Shown one piece after another: positions 26,949 through 35,256 of a stretch of 64,000 nucleotides of DNA. Position 1 is the first letter of the stretch; every line of letters begins with the position of its first letter. The notes beneath the pieces are model-generated. The model did no database searches. It was not told the DNA's origin and was given only the letters and a program-made list of their open reading frames with translations. The stretch comes from Alistipes sp. dk3624 (lineage in GTDB: Bacteria; Bacteroidota; Bacteroidia; Bacteroidales; Rikenellaceae): NCBI RefSeq assembly GCF_009557455.1, contig NZ_CP045651.1, forward strand, positions 310,001 through 374,000, written 5' to 3'. The translations under genes and the position numbers were made by a program.

Positions 26949-28316
26949 ATGGGTTTCGTAGTTTTACACATGGAAAAGGCGCACGGCAGCGACAGCGGAA
27001 CGACCGCACATATCGAGCGTTTCATCATACCGAAGAACGCCGACCCCACACGCACGCACCTAAACCGCAGGCTTATCGAATACCCCGACGGGATAAAAGA
27101 CCGTTCGGCGGCTATACAGCAGAGATTAGAAGAAGCGGGGCTGACACGCAAAATCGGAAGCAACCAAGTACGGGCAATCCGCATCAACGTATCGGGAACG
27201 CACGAGGACATGAAGCGGATAGAGGAAGAGGGGCGTTTGGACGAGTGGTGCGCCGACAATCTGAAATACTTCGCCGACACGTTCGGAAAGGAGAACATCG
27301 TGGCGGCTCACCTGCACAGGGACGAGGAAACGCCGCACATACACGTTACACTCGTCCCCATCGTCAAGGGAGAGCGCAAGCGCAGGAAAAGGGAGGAACA
27401 GACGAAGAAGCGATACCGCAAGAAGCCGACCGACACCGTGAGGCTGTGCGCAGACGATATTATGACACGGCTGAAATTGAAGTCCTACCAAGATACCTAT
27501 GCCGTGGCGATGGCGAAATACGGGCTGCAAAGGGGCATAGACGGCTCGAAAGCTCGCCACAAGTCCACGCAGCAGTATTATCGGGATATACAGAAACTCT
27601 CCGACGACCTCAAAGCGGAAGTGGTGGATTTGCAGCAGCAGAAAGAAACGGCACAGGAGGAACTAAGACGGGCGAAAAAAGAAATACAGACCGAGAAGCT
27701 GAAAGGGGCGGCAACCACCGCAGCCGCCAACATCGCCGAGAGCGTCGGTTCTCTTTTCGGCAGTAACAAGGTCAAGACGCTGGAAAGGGAGAACACCGCC
27801 CTGCATAAGGAGGTAGCCGACCACGAGGAAACCATCGAAGCCCTGCAAGATAGGATACAGACCATGCAGGCAGACCACAGCAGGGAGATACGGGAAATGC
27901 AGCAAAAGCACGGCAGGGAGATAGCCGACAAGGACACAAGGCACAAGCAGGAAATATCGTTTCTGAAAACGGTAATCGCAAGGGCGGCAGCATGGTTTCC
28001 CTATTTCCGTGAAATGCTCCGTATCGAAAACCTCTGCCGCCTTGTCGGGTTCGATGAAAGGCAGACCGCAACGCTCGTCAAGGGAAAGCCGTTGGAGTAT
28101 GCAGGGGAACTCTACTCGGAGGAACACGGACGGAAATTCACGACCGAAAGGGCAGGTTTCCAAGTGCTGAAAGACCCCACGGACGGGACTAAATTGGTTC
28201 TTGCCATCGACCGAAAGCCCATTGCCGAGTGGTTCAAGGAACAGTTCGAGAAGTTAAGGCAGAACATACGCCGACCTATACAACCGCAAAGGAAAGGCAA
28301 GGGATTCAAGCTATAA
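26949..28316 (+). CDS. MobV-family relaxase (Pre/Mob)
   Basis: 455 residues. The relaxase domain occupies about 1-220, with the metal-binding motif HLHRDEETPHIHV (His123, His130, His132; HxDExxPHxH) and an N-terminal HIERFIIPKNADPTRTHLNR stretch typical of MobV. The C-terminal half is a long coiled coil (about 205-335) rich in Glu, Lys and Gln. The protein nicks oriT and pilots the strand during helper-dependent conjugation. Ribosome binding site GGAAA precedes the ATG. A hairpin terminator follows 26 bases after the stop. Confidence 0.93.
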   Translation: MGFVVLHMEKAHGSDSGTTAHIERFIIPKNADPTRTHLNRRLIEYPDGIKDRSAAIQQRLEEAGLTRKIGSNQVRAIRINVSGTHEDMKRIEEEGRLDEWCADNLKYFADTFGKENIVAAHLHRDEETPHIHVTLVPIVKGERKRRKREEQTKKRYRKKPTDTVRLCADDIMTRLKLKSYQDTYAVAMAKYGLQRGIDGSKARHKSTQQYYRDIQKLSDDLKAEVVDLQQQKETAQEELRRAKKEIQTEKLKGAATTAAANIAESVGSLFGSNKVKTLERENTALHKEVADHEETIEALQDRIQTMQADHSREIREMQQKHGREIADKDTRHKQEISFLKTVIARAAAWFPYFREMLRIENLCRLVGFDERQTATLVKGKPLEYAGELYSEEHGRKFTTERAGFQVLKDPTDGTKLVLAIDRKPIAEWFKEQFEKLRQNIRRPIQPQRKGKGFKL

Positions 28317-28341
28317 ATGTTAAATCCTGCCCGATTTGCCG

Positions 28342-28384
28342 AAAAAAGTGCGGTACGCTGTTCGTGGTGTACTGCACTTTTTTT
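28342..28384. terminator. Terminator after the relaxase gene
   Basis: AAAAAAGTGCGGTAC (28342-28356) pairs with GTACTGCACTTTTTTT (28369-28384), one G-T pair, 12-base loop. A-run before and T-run after make it effective in both directions. Confidence 0.85.
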
Positions 28385-28513
28385 ATATTTGTTCGCAAGG
28401 TGATATACTTGAAGAAAATAACAGCCGATTTCGCTGTTAGCACAATGTTATGCGGCAGCTTAAAAGACGACACCAAACCAGAAAAATCATCTTGACAACC
28501 ACCCGACTTTGAA

Positions 28514-29314
28514 CTACGAAGGATGAAATTTTTCAGGGACAACTTCCAGCATTTCCAAAAAACAGTTTACCCATTGACTTGGAGACAAACAAACAATTTG
28601 AGCATTAAGGTTTAAACCGAATTTTTCCGAAATTGACCTGACCTGACTTTTCCTGAAAATCGACTTTAAAGCTGTTTTTACAGATAAATCAGGTTTCTCT
28701 AACAGACAGGAAATAAATGCTAAGTATTTGGCTTTAAACTTAAAATCAAAAAATAACTGTTTTCTTTTAATGTTTAACAGGGCTGATTTGACAGTTGGCG
28801 GTGGAAAGAAACTTTCAGGACCTACCTCATAGACAAGTTTCAAATCAAAAAAAGTATGATAGAAAACGGTATATGGATTGTAAAGCTTCCTCGAAAATAA
28901 CTTTTGTGTAGGTTCTAACTGAAGGACAATGGAACCTCCCAGAAAATTTCCAAGACTCTCAAACATCAGGATTTTGAAAATATCGGAAGTAATGCCATAA
29001 GGAATATTTGACACCTCTTTGAAAGGAAATTTCGGAACTGCAAAATTCCTAAAATCACAACCGACAACTTGAACATTTCGGGCATCAGAAAATAATTTTC
29101 GTAAATGTTCAACCAAAGCTGTGTCGTTTTCAATAGCAACAACATTGTTGGCGATTTTTAATAAATGAACAGTAAGAAACCCCTTGCCTGCCCCAATATC
29201 TAAAACCGTATCCTGATTACTTATATTTGCTTGTCTTATTGCATCTTTTATTAGCACTTTATCAATAGTAAAGTGCTGACCCGTAAAACGAACGGGCAAT
29301 TTCTTTTTTGTCAT
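28514..29314 (-). CDS. erm(F): 23S rRNA adenine-N6 methyltransferase Erm(F), MLS-B resistance
   Basis: 266 residues, the exact Erm(F) length, and the sequence agrees almost everywhere with the Bacteroides Erm(F) I remember. The SAM-binding motif is VLDIGAGKGF (38-47) and the catalytic NIPYGI motif is at 103-108. It dimethylates A2058 of 23S rRNA and gives resistance to macrolides, lincosamides and streptogramin B. Codon use is AT-rich, unlike the GC-rich chromosome, which supports recent transfer. It runs opposite to the relaxase gene and away from the YwqK gene. A few residues (for example Phe in ESFFPPPT) seem to differ from the version I recall. Confidence 0.96.
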   Translation of the reverse strand: MTKKKLPVRFTGQHFTIDKVLIKDAIRQANISNQDTVLDIGAGKGFLTVHLLKIANNVVAIENDTALVEHLRKLFSDARNVQVVGCDFRNFAVPKFPFKEVSNIPYGITSDIFKILMFESLGNFLGGSIVLQLEPTQKLFSRKLYNPYTVFYHTFFDLKLVYEVGPESFFPPPTVKSALLNIKRKQLFFDFKFKAKYLAFISCLLEKPDLSVKTALKSIFRKSQVRSISEKFGLNLNAQIVCLSPSQWVNCFLEMLEVVPEKFHPS

Positions 29315-29345
29315 TAGTAACTTCTTACAGGTGAATACTTGACTG

Positions 29346-29362
29346 CAAATTTAGTAACTTTG
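29346..29362. promoter_or_regulatory. Overlapping divergent -7 boxes between erm(F) and the structured leader
   Basis: Minus strand TAAATTTG (29353 to 29346), 32 bases before the erm(F) ATG; plus strand TAACTTTG (29355-29362), 30 bases before a short frame at 29392. Both match TAnnTTTG. No clear -33 boxes. A shared promoter region for erm(F) and the rightward unit is inferred. Confidence 0.5.
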
Positions 29363-29391
29363 CAGCAGAAATTAACGAGAAAGAAGAGAAA

Positions 29392-29522
29392 ATGAAAACC
29401 GACCGCATAACATCACCTATACGCAAGCAGGGGTTTCGTGCTTCGTAGGACAGTTAAGTGGTAAATTTAAAGTTCAGTTCTTCGTAGGAAGTTCAGTGGT
29501 TAAAATCCCTGCCTGCGTATAG
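29392..29522 (+). promoter_or_regulatory. Short leader frame with a 16-bp stem and internal repeats
   Basis: An 18-codon frame (29392-29448, MKTDRITSPIRKQGFRAS) overlaps a long stem: CTATACGCAAGCAGGG (29417-29432) and CCCTGCCTGCGTATAG (29507-29522), 15 of 16 paired. Between the arms, CTTCGTAGGA-type repeats of 25 bases (29441-29465 and 29480-29504) recur with few changes; the first contains the stop of the frame. The layout resembles a translational or transcriptional attenuator leader. The YwqK gene starts 38 bases after it. Confidence 0.5.
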
Positions 29523-29559
29523 CTGAGAACCGTTATCAACCTCGAAAAGCAAAAATACA

Positions 29560-30285
29560 ATGAATAGAATATTAACACTATACCTCTTTTTGCTATTGTG
29601 TGGCACGGCTTCCGCACAACAAATAGTAAAATGGGACGATTTACAGACTATAACGGATAACGCACGGCGCACGGTCTATTATGAAAAAGGCAGTAAACAG
29701 CCGTTGCAGGGAGAATATCGCATTATACGAGGGCTTGACGAGGAGCGTGTTAAACTTTCCGACGGCATAATAAACGGTGATTATCTCCGCTATCGTGATG
29801 GGGTACTGCGTGAATCGGGCATATATGCCAAAGGAAAGCGCAACGGCATATTCACGGAGTATTACCAAGATGGCGTTACTCCCCGAAAAGAAACACCCAT
29901 GCAGCAAGGCAAGATAGACGGAACTGTAAAGACCTATTTTCGTAACGGCAAAATAGAAATCGAAAAGGAGTATAGGCAGAGTGTGGAGAGCGGACGGGAA
30001 CGCCGCTTTGACAGCAAGACGGGTGAGCAGATTTTTGAATCTCATTATATAGACGGCAAAAAAGAGGGTGAGGAATGGGAAATATTCGAGGATGGGCGCA
30101 CGCTTCGCAGCAGGACTACACGACACTACCGTAACGGAAAACTTGACGGCTTTTATCGTGTGGAATCGACACGGGACGGAAAACCCTATATAACCATCGA
30201 GGGGCAATACACCGACGGCGAGAAATCGGGACGTTGGAAACAGTACAACGCCACCGATGACACAACCCATGAATGGGATGAATGA
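29560..30285 (+). CDS. YwqK/MORN_2-type repeat protein with signal peptide
   Basis: 241 residues with a clear signal peptide (LLLCGTASAQ). At least five MORN_2-like repeats of the form GxYxxGKRNGxFxEYYxDG are visible between about 70 and 235. Such proteins are often annotated as YwqK family antitoxins, but here the signal peptide points to the cell envelope and no toxin partner is adjacent. Base composition is intermediate between erm(F) and the chromosome. It is probably the last gene of the mobilizable element, although its membership is only inferred from position. Confidence 0.75.
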   Translation: MNRILTLYLFLLLCGTASAQQIVKWDDLQTITDNARRTVYYEKGSKQPLQGEYRIIRGLDEERVKLSDGIINGDYLRYRDGVLRESGIYAKGKRNGIFTEYYQDGVTPRKETPMQQGKIDGTVKTYFRNGKIEIEKEYRQSVESGRERRFDSKTGEQIFESHYIDGKKEGEEWEIFEDGRTLRSRTTRHYRNGKLDGFYRVESTRDGKPYITIEGQYTDGEKSGRWKQYNATDDTTHEWDE

Positions 30286-30322
30286 TTTTCTTTTTTCGCA
30301 AGTTGATTTTATAAAATTGCCA

Positions 30323-30447
30323 CCGAAAGTTCGTACTTTCGGAAAAAGATGTTATATTTGCAAATGAAAGAGTTATTTGACAGCATAGCAACGCAAAACG
30401 CTGAAATTCGCACAGTTGCTAAATCGTTACTTCTATTTCTCAAATAA
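30323..30447 (+). other. Hairpin, -7 box and 27-residue frame near the right element end
   Basis: CCGAAAGT/ACTTTCGG forms a perfect 8-bp hairpin with loop TCGT (30323-30342). A -7 box TATATTTG follows at 30353-30360, and a short frame from ATG 30364 to TAA 30447 (MKELFDSIATQNAEIRTVAK...). The ATG is too near the -7 box for a normal leader. It may be a truncated gene or nothing. The rest of 30286-30647 is AT-rich without other genes. Confidence 0.3.
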
Positions 30448-30495
30448 TTCGCTAAAAGTTTATTTCTCAATCGGTTAAGTCAAACCGAGAAAAAT

Positions 30496-30511
30496 CTATA
30501 ATAAAAATAGC
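30496..30511 (+). repeat. Candidate right attachment site
   Basis: CTATAATAAA-A-ATAGC, matching the left candidate at 24442 in a 10-bp core and a trailing ATAGC. Low support because the region is AT-rich. Confidence 0.35.
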
Positions 30512-30647
30512 ACAATCTTTCGAAAAATCCGCTATTTTATATTTATAAGATCATTGTAAATTAAATAAATATTGTCCGATATTTTGTTAAACTGAATCCT
30601 CGATTTTCCCGAAACGGCTCTTCCCGCCAGTCAACGGCCTCATTGTA

Positions 30648-32969
30648 TTATTTGTCAGCCGGTTGCCCGGGCGATACCGGATGCTTCCTTTCCGTCGAAA
30701 ACGAATACGGAAAATCTTCCGGGGCGATTCCCCGCTTTTTATTCGGAACGCGATCCATCTTCACCTGCAATTTACCTCCCCGCAGCAGATTGCCGTGGGT
30801 AAGGTAATTTTTCGTATATTTTTCTCCGTTCAGCGACGCGGAGCGGATGTAACGGTTCCCGGGGCCGTTCTCCGGCGCCTCGATCGTGAACAACTTCCCG
30901 TTTTCGAATCGGAGCACCGCCTTGCGGAACAACGGCGCTCCCATTACATACTGGTCGGTACCCGGACAGACCGGATAAAAACCGAGGGCGGAAAAGACAT
31001 ACCAAGCCGAAGTTTGCCCGTTATCCTCGTCTCCGCAGTAGCCGTCCGCCCGGCTGTTGTACAAACGGTTCATCACCTCGCGGAGCCAGTACTGCGCCTT
31101 CCACGGCTGGCCGGCATAATCGTACAGGTAGATCATGTGCTGCACCGGCTGATTGCCGTGAGCGTAGTTTCCCATATTCATCACCTGCATCTCCCGGATC
31201 TCGTGGATAATTCCGCCGTAATAGCTGTCGTCGAACAGCGGCGGAACGTTGAATACCGAATCCAGCATCTGCACGAAACCGTCCGGACCGCCCATCAGAT
31301 CGACCAACCCCTGCGGGTCGTGAAAAACGCTCCAGGTATAGTGCCAACTGTTCCCTTCCGTGAAAGCGTCGCCCCACTTCAGCGGCGAGAACGGGCTCAT
31401 AAACGCCCCGTTGCGGTTGCGGCCGCGCATCAGACGGGTCTCCGGATCGAACAGGTTCCGGTAATTCATCGCCCGCTTCTCGTACAACTCGACTTCTGAC
31501 CGGGGCTTTCCCAATGCTGCGGCCAGTCGCGAAATGCACCAGTCGTCGTAAGCATATTCAAGCGTGCGCGCGGCGCTTTCATTGATTTTGACATCGTAGG
31601 GAACGTATCCCAGGCGGTTGTAATATTCGTATCCGAGGCGTCCGGTAGAAGACACTTTCGGATGAACGGCCTGCGTGCCATGCACCAACCCTTCGTACAG
31701 CATTTCCGCATCCCCGACCTTCACGCCTTTGAGGTAAGCGTCCGTTAGTACGGAAGCCGAATTGTTCCCCACCATGCAGCCGCGGTGACCGGGACTCGCC
31801 CACTCCGGGAAAAAACCGCTCTCGCGGTAGGTGTTCAGCAATCCTTCCTGCATCTCCCGACTCTGCGACGGATACATCAGGTTCAGCAGCGGAAACAGGC
31901 TGCGGAACGTATCCCAAAAACCGGTATCCGTGTACAGGTAGCCGGGCAACACCTTCCCGTTGTACGGACTGTAATGAACGACCGTTCCCCGCGCGTCGAT
32001 CTCGTAAAATTTCCGCGGAAACAGCAGCGACCGGTACAGGCAGGAATAGAACGTGCTCAGTTGGTCGTCGCTGCCGCCCTCTACGTATATGCGGCTCATC
32101 GCTTCGTTCCAGGCCGATTTCCCCTGCGCGACGATCCGGTCGAACGAGTTACGGCCGAGTTCCTGCAGGTTCAGCTGCGCTTGCTCGAAACTGATAAAAG
32201 AAGAGGCTACCCGCGCATGCACGACCTCTCCGCGCCGGGTGCCGAATCCGATGACGGCTCCCGTATGATCGCCGGTTTGCTCCGAAGCATCGGTCATCGA
32301 ACCGTTGACGACCGTTTTGCAGAACGTGAACGGCTTGTCGAAAACGATAACAAAGTAGTTCTTGAAATTTTTCGGAACGCCGCCGCTGTTGCGGGTCGTA
32401 TAGCCGATGATCTTGTTCTCCTCGGGAATGACGCGCACGAAGGAACCCCGGTCGAAAGCATCGACGACTACGTACGAGTCCCCTTTCGGAAACGTAAAAC
32501 GGAACATGGCGGCCCGGTCGGTCGGGGTGATTTCCGTCGTTACGTCGTAATCCGCCAGATAAACGCTATAATAGTACGGCTTGGCCGTTTCGGCTTTGTG
32601 CGAAAACCAGCTTGCCCGTTTGTTCTCATCGAATTCGGGGCGGCCGGTCAGGGGCATCAGCGAGAACTGTCCGTAATCGTTGATCCACGGACTGGGCTGG
32701 TGCGTCTGTTTGAATCCCCGGATCTTATCGGCCGTGTAAACATAAATCCAGCCGTTTCCCATTTTGCCGGTCTGGGGCGTCCAGAAGTTCATGCCCCACG
32801 GCCTGGCGATCGCCGGATAGGTATTGCCGGTCGACAGTTCGTAAGTAGACTGCGTTCCGATCAGCGGATTGGCGTATTCTACCGGATCGAAAGCGCGCTC
32901 CTCGCCACGGGTGTGCATCGTAACAAGCACGGCCGTCGCCGTGAGGCACAATATCTTCGTTATCTTCAT
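30648..32969 (-). CDS. GH92 family alpha-mannosidase
   Basis: 773 residues with a signal peptide. The GH92 N-terminal beta domain starts at YANPLIGTQSTYELSTGNTYPAIARPWGMNFWTPQTG, and the (alpha/alpha)6 barrel includes YTDTGFWDTFRSLFPLLNLM, GNNSASVLTDAYLKG and GNQPVQHMIYLYDYAGQPWK. The family is calcium-dependent exo-alpha-mannosidases acting on N-glycan or fungal mannans, usually in the periplasm or at the cell surface. The acidic GYCGDEDNGQTSAWYVFSALGFYPV stretch near the C-terminus is characteristic. Single gene; no SusC/SusD pair is nearby. Confidence 0.93.
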   Translation of the reverse strand: MKITKILCLTATAVLVTMHTRGEERAFDPVEYANPLIGTQSTYELSTGNTYPAIARPWGMNFWTPQTGKMGNGWIYVYTADKIRGFKQTHQPSPWINDYGQFSLMPLTGRPEFDENKRASWFSHKAETAKPYYYSVYLADYDVTTEITPTDRAAMFRFTFPKGDSYVVVDAFDRGSFVRVIPEENKIIGYTTRNSGGVPKNFKNYFVIVFDKPFTFCKTVVNGSMTDASEQTGDHTGAVIGFGTRRGEVVHARVASSFISFEQAQLNLQELGRNSFDRIVAQGKSAWNEAMSRIYVEGGSDDQLSTFYSCLYRSLLFPRKFYEIDARGTVVHYSPYNGKVLPGYLYTDTGFWDTFRSLFPLLNLMYPSQSREMQEGLLNTYRESGFFPEWASPGHRGCMVGNNSASVLTDAYLKGVKVGDAEMLYEGLVHGTQAVHPKVSSTGRLGYEYYNRLGYVPYDVKINESAARTLEYAYDDWCISRLAAALGKPRSEVELYEKRAMNYRNLFDPETRLMRGRNRNGAFMSPFSPLKWGDAFTEGNSWHYTWSVFHDPQGLVDLMGGPDGFVQMLDSVFNVPPLFDDSYYGGIIHEIREMQVMNMGNYAHGNQPVQHMIYLYDYAGQPWKAQYWLREVMNRLYNSRADGYCGDEDNGQTSAWYVFSALGFYPVCPGTDQYVMGAPLFRKAVLRFENGKLFTIEAPENGPGNRYIRSASLNGEKYTKNYLTHGNLLRGGKLQVKMDRVPNKKRGIAPEDFPYSFSTERKHPVSPGQPADK

Positions 32970-33297
32970 ATCGTTATTACTTTTTGTCCGGCACGGAAAA
33001 CGTCGCCGTGGCGCAGTCCGTCCGGCTCATCAATCTCGTCTTTGAATACGCCGTCGGCATTCGCTTCGCGCACGATAGTTTCTTTTTCGTACCGGAGCGC
33101 TACGTACTCCGGTCTGCTGCCGGTATCAAATATAGGATATTTTTCCGAAATAACACAATCGAACACGGCCGACTGTCGTTCGAAATCTTTCTGCCTTTTT
33201 ACGGAACGGCTCGTTTTACGCCCTTTAAAAACGAAAACGGATCGCGGATTCGGCCGGTACGGAACATAATTTGCACAGGCGTACCGAAAACGACTCG

Positions 33298-33716
<419 letters not shown>

Positions 33717-33765
33717 AATATTTCATATCGAAACCTCGGGTGCGGCACCTTTGGTTTTGCGGGGA

Positions 33766-33796
33766 CAAAAGTAATATTTATTTTTAAAATACCAAA
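33766..33796 (-). promoter_or_regulatory. Promoter of tRNA-Thr
   Basis: Minus strand TTTG (33796 to 33793), 19-base spacer, TACTTTTG (33773 to 33766). Full match to the Bacteroidetes consensus, 50 bases upstream of the tRNA. Confidence 0.75.
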
Positions 33797-33828
33797 ACTT
33801 AGCCCGAATTATGTACGAAGAAATTCGA

Positions 33829-35220
33829 TTACCGCCGACATTGCCGTTCTTTCCGGAGCGGAACGCTGAGCCCGAAGTACAGATTGGCCGCGGAAGCTTT
33901 GATCGGAATGAACTGCGGATTCACCTTGGTAAACATATAATCGCTGCCGACAAAGAAGTTGATCCACGACGGGCTGAAGTTAAGCGCGAAACCGAACGTC
34001 TTGAAAGCGCTGTGAACGAACGAATAGCTGACCGTCGCGGCGAACCAGTCGATCGGACGATAATTGACCGAAGCGGTCAGTTCGGTATAGATTTTCGGCT
34101 TGTAGATGCGGGTGCTGGAAAGCAGGCCGAAGCCGACCCGGTTCTGCGCTACGGAATACTCGGCGCCCACGTTGATCGTACTGCGCAGCAATGTAGTGCG
34201 ACTCCGCGAAGGGGTCTCCGAAAAATGAAACAGGTTTTGCAGGTTGCCGGTCAGGTCGTCCATCTGGTCGCTCATCGAGTTGTCCGGCTGATCGTCTCCG
34301 ATCGGCAGGTCGAAACCGTCGAAATCGAAATCGCCCTTTGCCGCGCCGTTGACCGTCGAGCGTTTGCTCCACGTAATGAATCCGAAATCGATCACCGCTC
34401 CGGAAACCGTAAAATTGTCCAGTACTTTAAAGGTCGCTCCGAAATCGATGGCGCTTCCGTAACCGGCCGCTCCGGGCGAATGATAGTCGAACCCGTCGAT
34501 GTATTCCCGGTCGTTCTTGTCGGTGCTGAATTTCGGGCGCAGCCCCTGTACCGAAGCGGACATATACCCTTCCGAAGTAATCCGCCATGCGTCCCCGTTC
34601 ATAACGGCGTGCAGATTATTGAAATAGACGTCCGCATTGCCGGCTCCGACCAAGAACTTATATTTTCCGCCGATCGTCCAACGACCGTTCAGCGGGTGCG
34701 AGTATCCGACCGATACATCTACGTAAAAGTCGGCATATACGTGCAGTTTCTTGATATCGTAAGTCGTTCCTTCCAGCCCCGAGCCGTATTTCATGAATTC
34801 GAACAGCGATTTGGGAACGTTGCCGCTGACGGTTCCCTTGACTCCGATACCGATCGTCCAGAAACCGTGCCCGGAAAACCAGCCGGCCGAAACGATCTCG
34901 GTCGCTATGTCGGCATTCAACTGGTTGTTCGTCTTAAGTCTGCGCAGGAAAGATTCAGCAGGAACCGACGGGTCCATAAAAGTCACCAGGCGTCCGTCTG
35001 TCCGGTAAAACAGATCGCCCAGAGCCATGCCGTTCGAGGCGTACATCGCCGAAACGGAACCCGCGGCCGGGATGGCAACGAATCCCCGGACCGGACGGAA
35101 GGCCGGATTCATCGAGGTTCTCAGCGTAGCCTTGTCCATAAAATATGCGGTGCGCAGTTGCTGTGCCGCAGCCGTCAGAAAACCGCACGACAAGCAGGCG
35201 AGCAATAGGAATTTCTTCAT
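33829..35220 (-). CDS. DUF5723 family outer membrane protein
   Basis: 463 residues with a signal peptide (LTAAAQQ). Alternating amphipathic strands and a C-terminus of the type GLSVPLRKERQ suggest a beta-barrel; NPAFRPVRGFVAIPAAGSVSAMYASNGM matches the conserved start of DUF5723, a Bacteroidetes outer membrane family of unknown function. It follows a lipoprotein gene by 36 bases on the same strand and is likely co-transcribed with it. Confidence 0.75.
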   Translation of the reverse strand: MKKFLLLACLSCGFLTAAAQQLRTAYFMDKATLRTSMNPAFRPVRGFVAIPAAGSVSAMYASNGMALGDLFYRTDGRLVTFMDPSVPAESFLRRLKTNNQLNADIATEIVSAGWFSGHGFWTIGIGVKGTVSGNVPKSLFEFMKYGSGLEGTTYDIKKLHVYADFYVDVSVGYSHPLNGRWTIGGKYKFLVGAGNADVYFNNLHAVMNGDAWRITSEGYMSASVQGLRPKFSTDKNDREYIDGFDYHSPGAAGYGSAIDFGATFKVLDNFTVSGAVIDFGFITWSKRSTVNGAAKGDFDFDGFDLPIGDDQPDNSMSDQMDDLTGNLQNLFHFSETPSRSRTTLLRSTINVGAEYSVAQNRVGFGLLSSTRIYKPKIYTELTASVNYRPIDWFAATVSYSFVHSAFKTFGFALNFSPSWINFFVGSDYMFTKVNPQFIPIKASAANLYFGLSVPLRKERQCRR

Positions 35221-35256
35221 AATCGGGTCGGGAGTTTATAACCTCTTTCGGTTGTC

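Larger units (their letters stand above)
24442..30505. mobile_element. Integrative mobilizable element carrying erm(F)
   Basis: About 6 kb between the convergent S1 and GH92 genes. Cargo and machinery: tyrosine integrase, HTH protein, repeat array, palindromic oriT-like region, MobV relaxase, erm(F), YwqK-like protein. No type IV secretion genes, so transfer would depend on a helper conjugative element. Signs of transfer are the low GC of erm(F), a Shine-Dalgarno-like AAGGAG before the integrase, and the AT-rich flanks. The exact ends are tentative and set by a 10-bp direct repeat CTATAATAAA at both borders. Confidence 0.75.

Noticed and set aside
29480-29522. A tRNA-like stretch (AGTTCAGTGGTTAAAAT) near erm(F)
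   Set aside because: It resembles a D-arm, but no acceptor, anticodon or T arm can be folded; the stem found here is the long inverted repeat instead.
33811-35208. A 465-codon open frame opposite the DUF5723 gene
   Set aside because: The minus strand has a signal peptide and a barrel-like protein; the plus frame has Arg-rich low-information sequence and no proper start context.
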